From Saprospirales bacterium (lineage in GTDB: Bacteria; Bacteroidota; Bacteroidia; Chitinophagales; Saprospiraceae), in NCBI GenBank assembly GCA_002698985.1, contig PAAY01000036.1, forward strand, positions 1-62,408: DNA of 62,408 bases, in the 5' to 3' direction. The translations under genes and the position numbers were made by a program. The notes beneath the pieces were generated by a model. That model made no database searches, had not been told where the DNA came from, and saw only the letters and a list, made by a program, of their open reading frames with translations. Positions 15,302 through 24,524 of this stretch are shown piece after piece. How positions within the stretch are numbered: the first letter of the stretch is position 1; each line of letters begins with the position of its first letter.

Positions 15302-17284
15302 TTACTTTTTGACGAGGCTGTTGAAGGCCACATCGTTCACTTTGACTTTGAACTCCTTCTTCAGGCTCTCAAGCCACTTTTTCTCGAGGTAATCCTGGTA
15401 GTCGGCCACTACATAGCCACGGGCCTCTTGTAGCGACTTCGGGGCCGGAGGCAGAATTTCCTCGATCTTCATCCAGTTGTAGGAACGGTCACGCTTGTTG
15501 ATGGAAACTGCGGACTGGCTGCCTACTTCCCATTTCATCTTATTCAGCGTTTCGTTCCTTCCCTTCTCATATTTCCTGCTTTGGTAGCTCAGAATCTGGT
15601 CACCATCTTCAGGATTGAACTTCGCCAACACTTCAGTAGGTGTATGGGTCCTGGCATATTCCCGCACCTGGTTGATGAGTTCTTTGGTACTTTCAGAGAG
15701 GCTGTATTGGCTTACAACGGCCCGCTCATCCCATTTGTAATTGTCTTTGTGTTTTTCGAAGAAAGCCTCCAGGCCGGTGGTGTCCTGTGCGGCTTTGTCC
15801 CACACTTCCTGTTTGGTCACTTCAAAAAGCAGGACCCCTTCCTCGTACTCACGCATCAGGGACTTGAATTCCGGGTATTTCTCTTCCAGATGACGCTCCT
15901 CATAACGCAGGGCCTGTTCGTCGGTAAAGTCTTTGTAAAGCTCTTCGACAACAGCCAGAATGCCGCGGGCAGCCAATTGCTGACGTTTTCTCGATGCCCG
16001 TTGACAATAGTTTTCAAAATCGCCAAGACTTACTTTAAAGTCTTCGCCGAACTGGCAGAGGATTTCTGTAGATGGGGGCTCGGGTGCCCGCCAGCGGTAA
16101 CTCAGGAAAGTCTCTGCACTGTCGGCCATTAAAGTGTTGACGAAGTGCTGCAGGGTTGTACGGTCTTCCCGGAAGTTTGCTTCCGTCTTGATCCTGTGGA
16201 TCATTGCCTGCTTGGCAAGTTCGAAACGGGCGTCGTTTTTCACTTTGTTCTGCAAAATACCTTTCACCCTGCGCAGTTCTTCACCCCGCTTCAGGCTGAT
16301 GCGTTTGATGATGTGCCAGCCAATGGAGGTCTGCACGGGTTTGGAAATATCGCCGTCGTTTTCGAGGGCAAAAGCTGCGTCTTCAAAAGACTGCTCGTAG
16401 CGGTTGATGCCAAAGAAACCGATGTAGCCACCTTTGGGGGCAGTCACCTGGTCGTGTGAATACTGTTTGGCCAGGTCTTCGAAGTTTGCGCCGGCTTTCA
16501 GTTGCTCGTAAATGGTTTCGATGAGTTTGCGGGCCTCGGTGGTGTCGGGCATTTTGTCATTGCGGATGAGGATGTGGGCCACTTCGATCTCTCCGCGGGC
16601 CGGGCGGCGGCCATGTACCAGCAGCAGGTGATACCCCGCATCGGTTTTGATGGGGCCGGTCACTTTGCCAATGGGGGCGGTGTAGGCTGCCGTTTCGAGG
16701 TTGTAAAAGCCGTTGGGAAACAGGGCAGTGACCCAGCCAATGTGCCCGCCATTTTTACTGACAGATTTATCGGTGGAGTATTCTTTCGCTATTTGCTCAA
16801 AAGATGCGCCTTCTTCCAGGCGCTCTTTGGCTTCTTTGATGCGGTTTTGTGCCTGGAGGTCTTCTTCCGGAGAGGCATTCGGGGGCAGGTTGATCATGAT
16901 GTGGCTGATGTCCACATCCTGTTGGGTGCGCTCGTAGGCTTCCTGGATCAGCTTCTCGGTCACTTCCCGGTCGATGAGGTAGCTGTCGGCCAGTTGCCGG
17001 CGGTAGCCGGCGAGCTCCTGCTGGAGGCTTTTGATGGTGTCCAGCCGCAGTTCTTTGGCCTTTTGAACCTTCAGTTTGAAGTTGATGTACAGGTCCAGGT
17101 ACTCTTTCAGGGAAGCCTCGGAGAAGTCTGCTTCCTTTCCATTTGTTTTGGTGTAAATGTACTTGAACTCGGAAACGTGAACCGGGGTGTCATCGACTGT
17201 AAAGAGGATTGGGTCATCGCTTTGTGCGAAGGCACTGAAAGACAACAGTGCAAATGCGAAAAGAACAATGCTTCTCAGCTTCAT
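15302..17284 (-). CDS. Peptidyl-prolyl isomerase with two parvulin domains
   Basis: The first gene of the operon encodes a 660-residue periplasmic protein. Signal peptide 1-20 (ending SAFAQ); SurA/PpiD-type N-terminal helices (25-120); parvulin domain 1 (about 125-230; GGHIGWVTALFPNG, AGYHLLLVHGRR) and domain 2 (about 232-340; GGYIGFFGINRYEQSFE, GWHIIKRIS), both intact; then a long helical C-terminal region (340-660) with no recognised domain. It resembles the large peptidyl-prolyl isomerases of other Bacteroidota that precede a lipoprotein and a SurA-like protein. A TAATTTTG -7 box at 17427-17434 on this strand fits a promoter. Confidence 0.94.
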   Translation of the reverse strand: MKLRSIVLFAFALLSFSAFAQSDDPILFTVDDTPVHVSEFKYIYTKTNGKEADFSEASLKEYLDLYINFKLKVQKAKELRLDTIKSLQQELAGYRRQLADSYLIDREVTEKLIQEAYERTQQDVDISHIMINLPPNASPEEDLQAQNRIKEAKERLEEGASFEQIAKEYSTDKSVSKNGGHIGWVTALFPNGFYNLETAAYTAPIGKVTGPIKTDAGYHLLLVHGRRPARGEIEVAHILIRNDKMPDTTEARKLIETIYEQLKAGANFEDLAKQYSHDQVTAPKGGYIGFFGINRYEQSFEDAAFALENDGDISKPVQTSIGWHIIKRISLKRGEELRRVKGILQNKVKNDARFELAKQAMIHRIKTEANFREDRTTLQHFVNTLMADSAETFLSYRWRAPEPPSTEILCQFGEDFKVSLGDFENYCQRASRKRQQLAARGILAVVEELYKDFTDEQALRYEERHLEEKYPEFKSLMREYEEGVLLFEVTKQEVWDKAAQDTTGLEAFFEKHKDNYKWDERAVVSQYSLSESTKELINQVREYARTHTPTEVLAKFNPEDGDQILSYQSRKYEKGRNETLNKMKWEVGSQSAVSINKRDRSYNWMKIEEILPPAPKSLQEARGYVVADYQDYLEKKWLESLKKEFKVKVNDVAFNSLVKK

Positions 17285-17426
17285 TTTGGTTGTTTTTGAA
17301 TGAGATAGATCGGTCAGAAAAACTGTGGGATGATCAGAAATAGTTGATTTTCTTTCAAAACCGGTATTGCCGGTTGGATTAACGGCCCTTTGACCAGACT
17401 ATTTTTTCCCTTCGGAAAATCGCCGG

Positions 17427-17434
17427 CAAAATTA
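17427..17434 (-). promoter_or_regulatory. -7 box for the parvulin operon
   Basis: Reads TAATTTTG on the minus strand, matching TAnnTTTG. Transcription would begin near 17420, leaving a leader of about 135 bases before the ATG at 17284. No -33 TTTG is seen at the standard distance. Confidence 0.4.
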
Positions 17435-17642
17435 GCATTTTAGCCCATAGGCCGCATTACATTGCCGGCATTTGAAGTTCTTTTGCAAATGGGCACAGGG
17501 CCGGCCGGATGAAAATGCGTACCTGAAAAATTGTATATCTTCCGGCCCTGAAAATCAAGCTTTGCATTTGGCCACCTTTGCGCTGCCCGGAAAAGCACCG
17601 ATGCACTTGCTAAAAATGGCTTTCACATCTTCAGAAGATTCG

Positions 17643-18731
17643 ATGAGCGACATCATCAAAACATACCGGAATGCAATCGTTCAGATTGCCACCCCCTACA
17701 GCACTGGCACCGGCTTTTATCTTCACAATGCCGGGTACATCGTCACCAACGAGCACGTGGTCAGGGGCAACAGGGAAGTCATCATCGATGGTGCCCTGCT
17801 GGAGCGCCAACTGGTGCCCGTTTCATTTACCGACCAGCACCACGACCTGGCCCTGTTGCGTTTTTACGACGAAAAAATGCCACAGTTGCCAATCACCGGC
17901 AGAGATGATGTGAAAGAGGGTGACAAAGTACTGGCCATGGGGCATCCATTTGGTTTGCGGTTCAGCACCACCAGCGGCATCATTTCCAACACTACATTCC
18001 GGGAGGGGGGCATCAGCTACTACCAGCACGACGCAGCCCTGAACCCAGGCAACAGCGGCGGCCCCCTTGTCAACGAGCGGGGAGAAGTAATCGGCATCAA
18101 CACCTTCGTTCTGCGGGACGGACAGAACATGGGCTTCGCCCTGCCTGTGAAATTGCTGTTGCAAACCCTGGAGGAGGTCAAAAAACTGGAAAGAGGATCG
18201 GCCACCCGCTGCCACTCCTGCGACAACATCGTTTTCGAAGAAACCGCTCAGGGGAACTATTGCCCGCATTGCGGAGCGACGATAAACCTGCCCGGAAAAG
18301 AAGATCAATACCAACCAACCGGAATCGCCAGAACCCTGGAACAAATCCTGGAACAGTGCGGCTACGATGTGCGCCTCTCCCGCCGGGGCCCCAATGCCTG
18401 GCAGGTGGAAAAAGGCAGTGCCACCATCAACATCAGCTATTACGAGCCTGCAGGCATCATCAGCGGGGATGCGGTGTTGTGTCAGCTGCCCAAAGAAAAC
18501 ATCGCCGATATTTATGCCTATCTCCTTCGGCAAAACTTTGAACTGGAGGGCCTGTCCTTCAGCCTGCGTCGCAATCAAATCGTGCTATCATTCATCATCA
18601 TGGACAGCCACCTGAACATGGACACCGGACTGGAGCGCTTTCAACACCTCTTCCAGAAAGCCGACGATTACGACAACATCCTGGTGGAACAATACGGTGC
18701 TTCCTGGGTGGTAGAAGACGATGTGGACTGA
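17643..18731 (+). CDS. Trypsin-like (S1C) protease with zinc ribbon and YbjN-like domain
   Basis: A DegP-like protease domain occupies residues 1-180 with the full triad H38 (TNEHVV), D68 (HHDLALL) and S138 (NPGNSGGP). A four-Cys zinc ribbon follows (about 187-210, CHSC and CPHC knuckles), then an acidic YbjN/chaperone-like domain (about 225-362). There is no signal peptide and no PDZ domain, so it is probably cytoplasmic, unlike HtrA/DegP. The start is uncertain: ATGs at 17601 and 17616 are also in frame, but residues before 17643 do not resemble a domain. The gene ends five bases before a convergent gene. Confidence 0.9.
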   Translation: MSDIIKTYRNAIVQIATPYSTGTGFYLHNAGYIVTNEHVVRGNREVIIDGALLERQLVPVSFTDQHHDLALLRFYDEKMPQLPITGRDDVKEGDKVLAMGHPFGLRFSTTSGIISNTTFREGGISYYQHDAALNPGNSGGPLVNERGEVIGINTFVLRDGQNMGFALPVKLLLQTLEEVKKLERGSATRCHSCDNIVFEETAQGNYCPHCGATINLPGKEDQYQPTGIARTLEQILEQCGYDVRLSRRGPNAWQVEKGSATINISYYEPAGIISGDAVLCQLPKENIADIYAYLLRQNFELEGLSFSLRRNQIVLSFIIMDSHLNMDTGLERFQHLFQKADDYDNILVEQYGASWVVEDDVD

Positions 18732-18736
18732 GTGTA

Positions 18737-19978
18737 TCAGAGAAAGAGCAACGCAACTACCCCTCCTATCAAGGCTACGCCAAATACCACGGCCACCTTC
18801 TTTGCAAGGGCTTTGCCCCCAATGAACGCTGCCAGCGCACCTTTGAAGATGAGGTTGGCCAACCCTGCCACCATGATGTATTTCCAGGCGCCGCCAGCCT
18901 CCATCCTCCCTTGATTAACCGAGTTTGAAATTGACAGGGTAATGGCATCCATGTCCGTAAGGCCGCTGAGGAAGGATACTGCATACAGCCCCGTTTGCCC
19001 GAAATAATCCTTTGCAAATGCCACCGCCAGCAACACAAGCGCATACAAGGCGGCAAAGGTGAAAGCACTGCCCAACTCTGCAGGGTTGGATGGCTCAGGC
19101 ACCTCCGGAGATTCATCCGACCGGATGTGCCTGAACAGCCACCACCCCATCCCGAACAGGATGGCAGCCGGAATGAGCAGGGGCGGCACCATTTGCATTG
19201 CCGAAGCAGAAGAAACAATCCCGATTTCGACGATGACCCGGATGAATGCCACCGCAGAGGCCATGGCGATGACAAAAACGGCCACGAGTGCCAGCCCGGG
19301 CGTTTCCTTACAGCGCCGGGCATAGCTGATGGTGGTGGCAGTGCTGGAGATCAGGCCGCCCAACAAACCGGCAGCCAGGGTACCACGGGTTTTTCCCATC
19401 CATTTGTGGGCAAAGTACCCCGCCAGCCCCAGCCCGACGATCAGCACCACCATCAGCCAGATTTCACGGGGATTCAAGACCCGGTAAGGGCCAAAAGTTT
19501 CGTTGGGCAATACCGGCAAAACGATGAGCGAAATGGCAACGAACTGGAAAATGGCCCGCAGGTCCTTTTCCCCCAACTTGCTGGCAAAAGCACTCAGGGG
19601 TTTCTTCAGGTACAGGAGTACCGCCACCAGGCCGCCCACCACGATGACAAAGGCCTGATGGCCCTGGCTCAGGTAGGCCGTCAGGAGAAAGATTACCAGC
19701 ACCGCCACCTCGGTGGTCTGGCCAACATCAAAGCTGTTTTGCTTACCCTGAATGTAATTGGCAATGAGCAGCAACAAGGTGAGGCTCAGCAGGCCTGTAG
19801 CAATGATCCAGGGGCTGTTCCACCAGGTTGCCAGCAGGCCCGTCAGGTAGCCCATCAGGGCAATGAGGGTAAATGTGCGGATGCCGGCAATGCTGGATTT
19901 AACGGTTTCACGCTGTAAGCCCGTCAGCAATCCCAGGCCTAGGGCAATGATCAATCCCATCAATTCTTCGTGGCTCAT
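18737..19978 (-). CDS. MgtC/SapB and DUF4010 domain membrane protein
   Basis: A 413-residue integral membrane protein with about 11-12 hydrophobic segments. The first 130 residues match the MgtC/SapB fold (GLIIALGLGLLTGLQRE, GIRTFTLIALMG); the rest is DUF4010 (about 165-385), with SSTATTISYARR and LSGLTDMDAITLS segments typical of the family. The function of this family is not established; relation to MgtC suggests a role in ion homeostasis. It is divergent from the sialidase-like lipoprotein with only 54 bases between starts. Confidence 0.9.
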   Translation of the reverse strand: MSHEELMGLIIALGLGLLTGLQRETVKSSIAGIRTFTLIALMGYLTGLLATWWNSPWIIATGLLSLTLLLLIANYIQGKQNSFDVGQTTEVAVLVIFLLTAYLSQGHQAFVIVVGGLVAVLLYLKKPLSAFASKLGEKDLRAIFQFVAISLIVLPVLPNETFGPYRVLNPREIWLMVVLIVGLGLAGYFAHKWMGKTRGTLAAGLLGGLISSTATTISYARRCKETPGLALVAVFVIAMASAVAFIRVIVEIGIVSSASAMQMVPPLLIPAAILFGMGWWLFRHIRSDESPEVPEPSNPAELGSAFTFAALYALVLLAVAFAKDYFGQTGLYAVSFLSGLTDMDAITLSISNSVNQGRMEAGGAWKYIMVAGLANLIFKGALAAFIGGKALAKKVAVVFGVALIGGVVALLFL

Positions 19979-20032
19979 TCGTATTGGTTTGCATCAAAAA
20001 GTACCTTTACCGCTCAACAAGCTAACTGAGCC

Positions 20033-21259
20033 ATGAATATACGACCTCTGATCACATTGGTATTTGCCCTTCTGCTCTTCTTTGCCTGTAATGAAGAAGT
20101 ATCACCTCCCGCACTGACGGAGGTACCTGTAGCTACCGAAGCAAGCGGAGAACCCAACCTGCACATTGCCGATGGAGGTGAAGTGTTTCTGACCTGGGTG
20201 GATTACCTGAACGACACCACCGATGCCCTGGTCTGGGCCAGATTGCACGAAGGTAGCTGGACATCGCCGGTTACCATTGCAAAAGGTTCCGACTGGTTCG
20301 TAAACTGGGCAGATTTTCCCTCATTGGCCAAATTCAAAAACAGCAAGTCCATGGCTGCCCACTGGCTACAGATGAGCGCCGAAGGCACTTACGATTACGA
20401 CATCAAAGTCAGCATTTCCAAGGACGGTGGTCAGAACTGGAATCCGCCCTTCACCCTCCACACCGATGGCGTCTCTGCCGAGCATGGCTTTGTTTCCATG
20501 GTACCACTGGACGATGGCCGCATCTTTGCCACCTGGCTTGATGGCCGATACATGGCAGGCGGCCATGGTGATGACCACGGCCATGGCGGTGGCCCCATGA
20601 CCCTTCGCTGCGCAACATTTGACGAAGCAGGTAAACTTTACGATGAAGCGGAACTGGACGGCAAAGTGTGCGAATGCTGCACCACCGCTGCCGTGGAAAT
20701 ACCCGGCGGTGTGCTGGTAGCCTACCGCAACCGTTCCGACGAAGAAAACAGAGACATTTTCTACACCCGCCTGCACGACGGTGAATGGTCGAACCCAAAA
20801 GCAGTCCACAACGACAATTGGCACATCACCGGCTGCCCCGTAAACGGTCCTGCCCTCGCCGCAAGCGGCAATACGGTTGCAGTGGCCTGGTTCACCGCAC
20901 CGGAAGGAGAAGCAAAAGCGCAGGTGGCCTTCAGCACCGATGCCGGCAAGAGTTTCGGCAAGCCCATCCGCATCGATGACGGCAACACCATCGGCAGGGT
21001 GGACATCGTGATGAACGATGCACAAACGGCCACCGTAAGCTGGCTGGAGGCGGTGGAGAAAAAAGCGGAACTGCGCATCCGGCAAATCAATACCGACGGC
21101 AGCGTGAATGACAGCCAGACAATCGTTGAAACTTCTGCCTCCCGCAGCAGCGGTTTCCCAAGGATGGTTCTCAACGGAGACAAACTGCTCTTTGCCTGGA
21201 CGGAAGTGGACAGTGTCGAAACGAGGGTGCGGACGGGGGAGGTAAGACTGAAGGACTAA
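20033..21259 (+). CDS. Sialidase-fold (BNR-repeat) lipoprotein
   Basis: A 408-residue lipoprotein (lipobox ending at Cys19) with a six-bladed sialidase/neuraminidase-like propeller. Asp-box-like motifs are visible (SKDGGQNWNPPF, STDAGKSFGKP). Unusual insertions are a His-rich loop (about 178-190, GGHGDDHGHGGG) and a CxCC motif (C213, C215, C216), which together could bind a metal. Catalytic Arg triad residues of true sialidases cannot be assigned with confidence, so sialidase activity should not be assumed. The stop codon directly abuts that of the convergent redox gene. Confidence 0.82.
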   Translation: MNIRPLITLVFALLLFFACNEEVSPPALTEVPVATEASGEPNLHIADGGEVFLTWVDYLNDTTDALVWARLHEGSWTSPVTIAKGSDWFVNWADFPSLAKFKNSKSMAAHWLQMSAEGTYDYDIKVSISKDGGQNWNPPFTLHTDGVSAEHGFVSMVPLDDGRIFATWLDGRYMAGGHGDDHGHGGGPMTLRCATFDEAGKLYDEAELDGKVCECCTTAAVEIPGGVLVAYRNRSDEENRDIFYTRLHDGEWSNPKAVHNDNWHITGCPVNGPALAASGNTVAVAWFTAPEGEAKAQVAFSTDAGKSFGKPIRIDDGNTIGRVDIVMNDAQTATVSWLEAVEKKAELRIRQINTDGSVNDSQTIVETSASRSSGFPRMVLNGDKLLFAWTEVDSVETRVRTGEVRLKD

Positions 21260-21805
21260 TCACACCACACAACAAGCCACCAACTTGTCGTAATCAGGCC
21301 GGTCAGCGGCATAGCGGTGTACATATGATTCGATGATGCGGCCATTCTGGAGGACGAAGACGCCGGGCATCTGGGTGCTGTCGCCGAGTTTTTTAGCCAA
21401 TTCCAGTTCGAAGCCCTTTTCTCTTTTCACCTGAAAACCCCGGAGCCAGGTGCGCAGGCCGTACAATTGATTGAAGGACCCCCGTTGCAGGCCGAAGGCC
21501 CGGTAATAGCGCTGCTCCGGATCACTGATGTGCAGAACACCATTTAACTTGAAACGCCTGAAATACTCCTCTGCCGTTTCGTTGTCGGCCATGTGTACAA
21601 AGATCAACGTAACACCGCTGCCCTGAATGGCAGGCCTCCTTGCGGAAAGGTCGTCGAGGGCTTCTTTGCAAAACACGCAACCGAAATGGCGCAGGAACAC
21701 CAGCAGCACCGGTTGCCGGCAGCAGAGCTCATGAAGGCTCTCACCCGTTTGGGTATGCATTTCTTCGGTAATTTCCGGGTTGACCTGAACCAGTGCCTGT
21801 GGCAT
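21260..21805 (-). CDS. SelL-like / AhpC-TSA_2 family redox protein
   Basis: A 181-residue thioredoxin-fold protein of the peroxiredoxin-like SelL/PRXL2 group. The redox motif is C43-V-F-C46 (FGCVFCKEA), the CxxC form of a site that in some homologues is U-x-x-C. The following segments (LIFVHMADNETAEEYFRRF and PGVFVLQNGRIIESY) are typical of the family. The ATG at 21805 is chosen; the frame stays open 61 codons further but that part overlaps the predicted promoter. Probably an intracellular thiol-dependent peroxidase or reductase. Confidence 0.85.
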   Translation of the reverse strand: MPQALVQVNPEITEEMHTQTGESLHELCCRQPVLLVFLRHFGCVFCKEALDDLSARRPAIQGSGVTLIFVHMADNETAEEYFRRFKLNGVLHISDPEQRYYRAFGLQRGSFNQLYGLRTWLRGFQVKREKGFELELAKKLGDSTQMPGVFVLQNGRIIESYVHRYAADRPDYDKLVACCVV

Positions 21806-21938
21806 GAGTTGAATTGTTTTGTGGCAGGAGAGCAATGGGTACCTGACTGGCAAGGGTCTCTCCCGCTGCTCTTTGCACCTTCCTAACAGCGAAGTTCCAA
21901 AACTGTTTACAGGAGTACTATTGCGATGAAAGACATTG

Positions 21939-21968
21939 CAAAAATAAAAATGTGAAATTGCATTCAAA
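21939..21968 (-). promoter_or_regulatory. Promoter of the SelL-like gene
   Basis: On the minus strand TTTG (21968-21965) is followed after 18 bases by TATTTTTG (21946-21939), matching both Bacteroidota promoter elements. Transcription would start near 21932, giving a leader of about 127 bases. This promoter lies inside the rejected upstream extension of the ORF. The remainder of the 21806-22119 gap is AT-rich and shows nothing else clear. Confidence 0.6.
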
Positions 21969-22119
21969 CCTTCGAAGGATTTTGGCATCTGGGCTGTCTA
22001 ATACCCCAAAGCACCACTTTAACTGGAGATTCCAGCCCTGCATCCCCAATAGTCAAAAGGCCAAAAACAGTTTTTCTCAATCTCAACTCATTCATCTTCT
22101 TCAATAAAACTCATTGAAA

Positions 22120-23310
22120 ATGACCCTGCGAAATTCTCCCCTTTCCATGCTCCTTATCTCATTTGTCATTTTAATCCTATTCAGCCAATGCAAGGACCAC
22201 GAAGTAATCATCGATGACCTGCCCCCTTTGACCTCCAATGAGATCATCAGCCAGTACCTCGATATTGACCTCGAGAACCTGGACAACTACGCCAATCCCG
22301 ACTACCCCATCCATTACGACGAAAACATCCTGCAGAACGACAATGCCCCCAGCATCAACAAGGTGACCGACGCCGGGGCCACACTGGGCCGGGTCCTGTT
22401 TTACGACGTTAACCTGAGTCTGAACAACACCGTCGCCTGTGCTTCCTGCCACAAACAGGAGCTGGGCTTCACCGACGACCGGAAGCTGAGCCTGGGCTTT
22501 TTGGGCGGTGAAACCGGAAGACACTCCATGCGGCTGGCAAATGCCAATTTTTACACCGGTGAACGCATGTTCTGGGACAAACGGGCACTGGATATTGAAG
22601 ACCAGTCAACCATGCCCATTAAAGACCATGTAGAAATGGGCTTCGACGATTCTGCCGGCGGCATCGATTCACTGTTAAGGAAATTGAGCCAGTTGGAGTA
22701 CTACCCCATTTTGTTCAAAGAGGCTTTTGGAACGGAAATCATTACGGAAAACGGAATCAAAATGGCGCTGGCACAGTTCATCAGAAGCATGGTGTCCACA
22801 GGCAGCAAATTTGACAAAGGCTTTGCGCAAGCTTACAACCCGGCGCTGCCCGGCCGGGGCATCAACCAACCCTTCCCCAATTTCACACAGGAGGAAAACA
22901 TGGGAAAGCAATTGTATTTCACTCCGCCGCCACAGGGAGGTGCCGGTTGCGCCGGTTGCCACAACGGCACCACCTTTGCCCTGGCTGCCAATAGCCAAAA
23001 CAACGGCCTCGATGCTGATGAGACCATCATTTTCAAATCACCATCCCTGAAAAACATTGCGGTTACCGGACCCTACATGCACGATGGTCGCTTCGCAACA
23101 TTGGAAGAGGTGGTCGAGCATTACAACAGCGGCATTCAAATGGGACCCACCCTCGACAACCGGCTCAGGGTGCCCACTCCTAACGGCCAGCAACCCCTCC
23201 GGCTCAACCTGAGCCAGGCAGAGAAAGACGCCCTGGTGGCATTCCTGAAGACTCTCACAGATGAGGCCCTTTTAGGCGATGAAAAGTTCAGTGATCCTTT
23301 TAAGGGTTGA
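22120..23310 (+). CDS. Di-heme cytochrome c peroxidase (MauG/CcpA family), lipoprotein
   Basis: A 396-residue envelope peroxidase that would reduce H2O2 with electrons from c-type cytochromes. It has a lipoprotein-like signal (Cys24 in LFSQC), two heme c motifs (C107-ASCH-111 and C277-AGCH-281), and family segments such as NLSLNNTVACASCH, FWDKRA and PYMHDGRFATLEEVVEHYNSG. The ATG at 22120 is preferred; a TTG lies two codons upstream. A GC-rich hairpin ending the gene region is shared with convergent ruvB. Confidence 0.94.
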   Translation: MTLRNSPLSMLLISFVILILFSQCKDHEVIIDDLPPLTSNEIISQYLDIDLENLDNYANPDYPIHYDENILQNDNAPSINKVTDAGATLGRVLFYDVNLSLNNTVACASCHKQELGFTDDRKLSLGFLGGETGRHSMRLANANFYTGERMFWDKRALDIEDQSTMPIKDHVEMGFDDSAGGIDSLLRKLSQLEYYPILFKEAFGTEIITENGIKMALAQFIRSMVSTGSKFDKGFAQAYNPALPGRGINQPFPNFTQEENMGKQLYFTPPPQGGAGCAGCHNGTTFALAANSQNNGLDADETIIFKSPSLKNIAVTGPYMHDGRFATLEEVVEHYNSGIQMGPTLDNRLRVPTPNGQQPLRLNLSQAEKDALVAFLKTLTDEALLGDEKFSDPFKG

Positions 23311-23334
23311 TCCCGGCATTCGCCGGGAGGTTGG

Positions 23335-23410
23335 GAGCGGTTCACATAATCCTCTATAATCTTCTATAATCCTCTATAATCCATATAATCTTCATAATCC
23401 ACCAAAACCA
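23335..23410. repeat. ATAATCCTCT tandem units
   Basis: About six degenerate copies of ATAATCCTCT/ATAATCTTC fill the space after the peroxidase gene. They are the reverse complement of the GAGGATTAT units found in the other intergenic repeat clusters (for example 3955-4010). Confidence 0.7.
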
Positions 23411-23445
23411 GGGGAGCACCAAAATCGGTGCTCCCTTGATTTTGG
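23411..23445. terminator. Bidirectional intrinsic terminator
   Basis: GGGAGCACC (23412-23420) pairs exactly with GGTGCTCCC (23427-23435) around a six-base loop. Both sides are T-rich on the exiting strand (TTGATTTTGG to the right, TGGTTTTGGT on the minus strand to the left), so it can serve the convergent peroxidase and ruvB transcripts. Confidence 0.8.
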
Positions 23446-23448
23446 TAC

Positions 23449-24486
23449 TCAATCATCAATCTCGAAGAGCGTCTGTGCCCTGCCGGGTGGCACGATGCCC
23501 AGGTGTTTGTAGGTCTTTTCAGTGGCCTGGCGGCCTCTGGGAGTGCGTTGCAAGTAACCTTCCATGATCAGAAAGGGCTCGTGAACCTCTTCGATGGTAC
23601 CGGTTTCTTCGCCCACTGCGGTGGCAATGGTGGTGATGCCTACGGGGCCGCCTTTGAATTTCTCCACAATGGCAGCCAGGATCTTGTTGTCCATTTCATT
23701 GAGGCCGCCCTCGTCAACGTTGAGGGCTTCCAGGCCAAACCTGGCAATCTCCACATCGATGGTGCCGTCGCCTTTGATCTGGGCAAAGTCCCGGATGCGG
23801 CGCAGGAGCAGGTTGGCGATACGGGGGGTACCCCGGCTGCGGCGGGCAATTTCCAGGGCTCCCTCTTCCGTGATCGGCACACCGAGTATGCCTGCTGAAC
23901 GCTTGATGATGTGCAAGAGGGTATCCACCTTGTAGTAGTCCAGGTGGCAGGTGATGCCGAAGCGGGAGCGCATGGGAGCCGTGAGTAGGCCCATGCGGGT
24001 GGTTGCGCCCACCAGGGTGAATGGGTTGAGGGTGATCTGGATGCTGCGGGCATTGGGTCCGCTGTCGATCATGATGTCGATGCGGTAATCCTCCATGGCG
24101 GAGTAGAGGTACTCTTCCACAACGGTATTGAGGCGGTGAATTTCATCGATGAAAAGCACGTCATTGGGTTGCAGGTTGGTGAGCAATCCCGCCAGGTCGC
24201 CGGGTTTTTCCAGCACCGGGCCGGAAGACATTTTCAGGCCGGCACCCAGTTCATTGGAAATGATGTAAGACAGGGTGGTTTTTCCGAGGCCGGGTGGGCC
24301 ATGCAGCAGCACGTGGTCGAGGGCTTCGCCCCGCTGTTTTGCGGCAGCTATGAAAACGCGGAGGTTTTCAACCAGTTTTTCCTGGCCGGCAAAATCATCT
24401 ATGGCCGTTGGCCGGAGGGCCTTTTCAATGAGTTTTTCCTCGTTGGAAAAACTCTCTCCACTTGCATCGAGAGCCGGGTTTTGCAT
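23449..24486 (-). CDS. ruvB: Holliday junction branch migration DNA helicase RuvB
   Basis: The AAA+ motor of the RuvABC complex, driving branch migration during recombinational repair. The 345-residue protein has Walker A at 63-70 (GPPGLGKT), Walker B with the DEIH box ([10 protein letters not shown]), sensor 1 (VGATTRMG), an arginine-finger region (RSRFG) and the C-terminal winged helix ([23 protein letters not shown]). The ATG at 24486 is chosen; an in-frame TTG 16 codons upstream overlaps the preceding gene. It follows a lipoprotein gene in the same direction with 38 bases between. Confidence 0.98.
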   Translation of the reverse strand: MQNPALDASGESFSNEEKLIEKALRPTAIDDFAGQEKLVENLRVFIAAAKQRGEALDHVLLHGPPGLGKTTLSYIISNELGAGLKMSSGPVLEKPGDLAGLLTNLQPNDVLFIDEIHRLNTVVEEYLYSAMEDYRIDIMIDSGPNARSIQITLNPFTLVGATTRMGLLTAPMRSRFGITCHLDYYKVDTLLHIIKRSAGILGVPITEEGALEIARRSRGTPRIANLLLRRIRDFAQIKGDGTIDVEIARFGLEALNVDEGGLNEMDNKILAAIVEKFKGGPVGITTIATAVGEETGTIEEVHEPFLIMEGYLQRTPRGRQATEKTYKHLGIVPPGRAQTLFEIDD

Positions 24487-24524
24487 CAGAGTTTTTGTTT
24501 CAGGATGATGTTCGCTTCGCAATG

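Noticed and set aside
18995-19918. Antisense open frame of 307 codons inside the DUF4010 gene
   Set aside because: Composition is Gln/His/Asp-rich low complexity, typical of a shadow of a membrane-protein gene.
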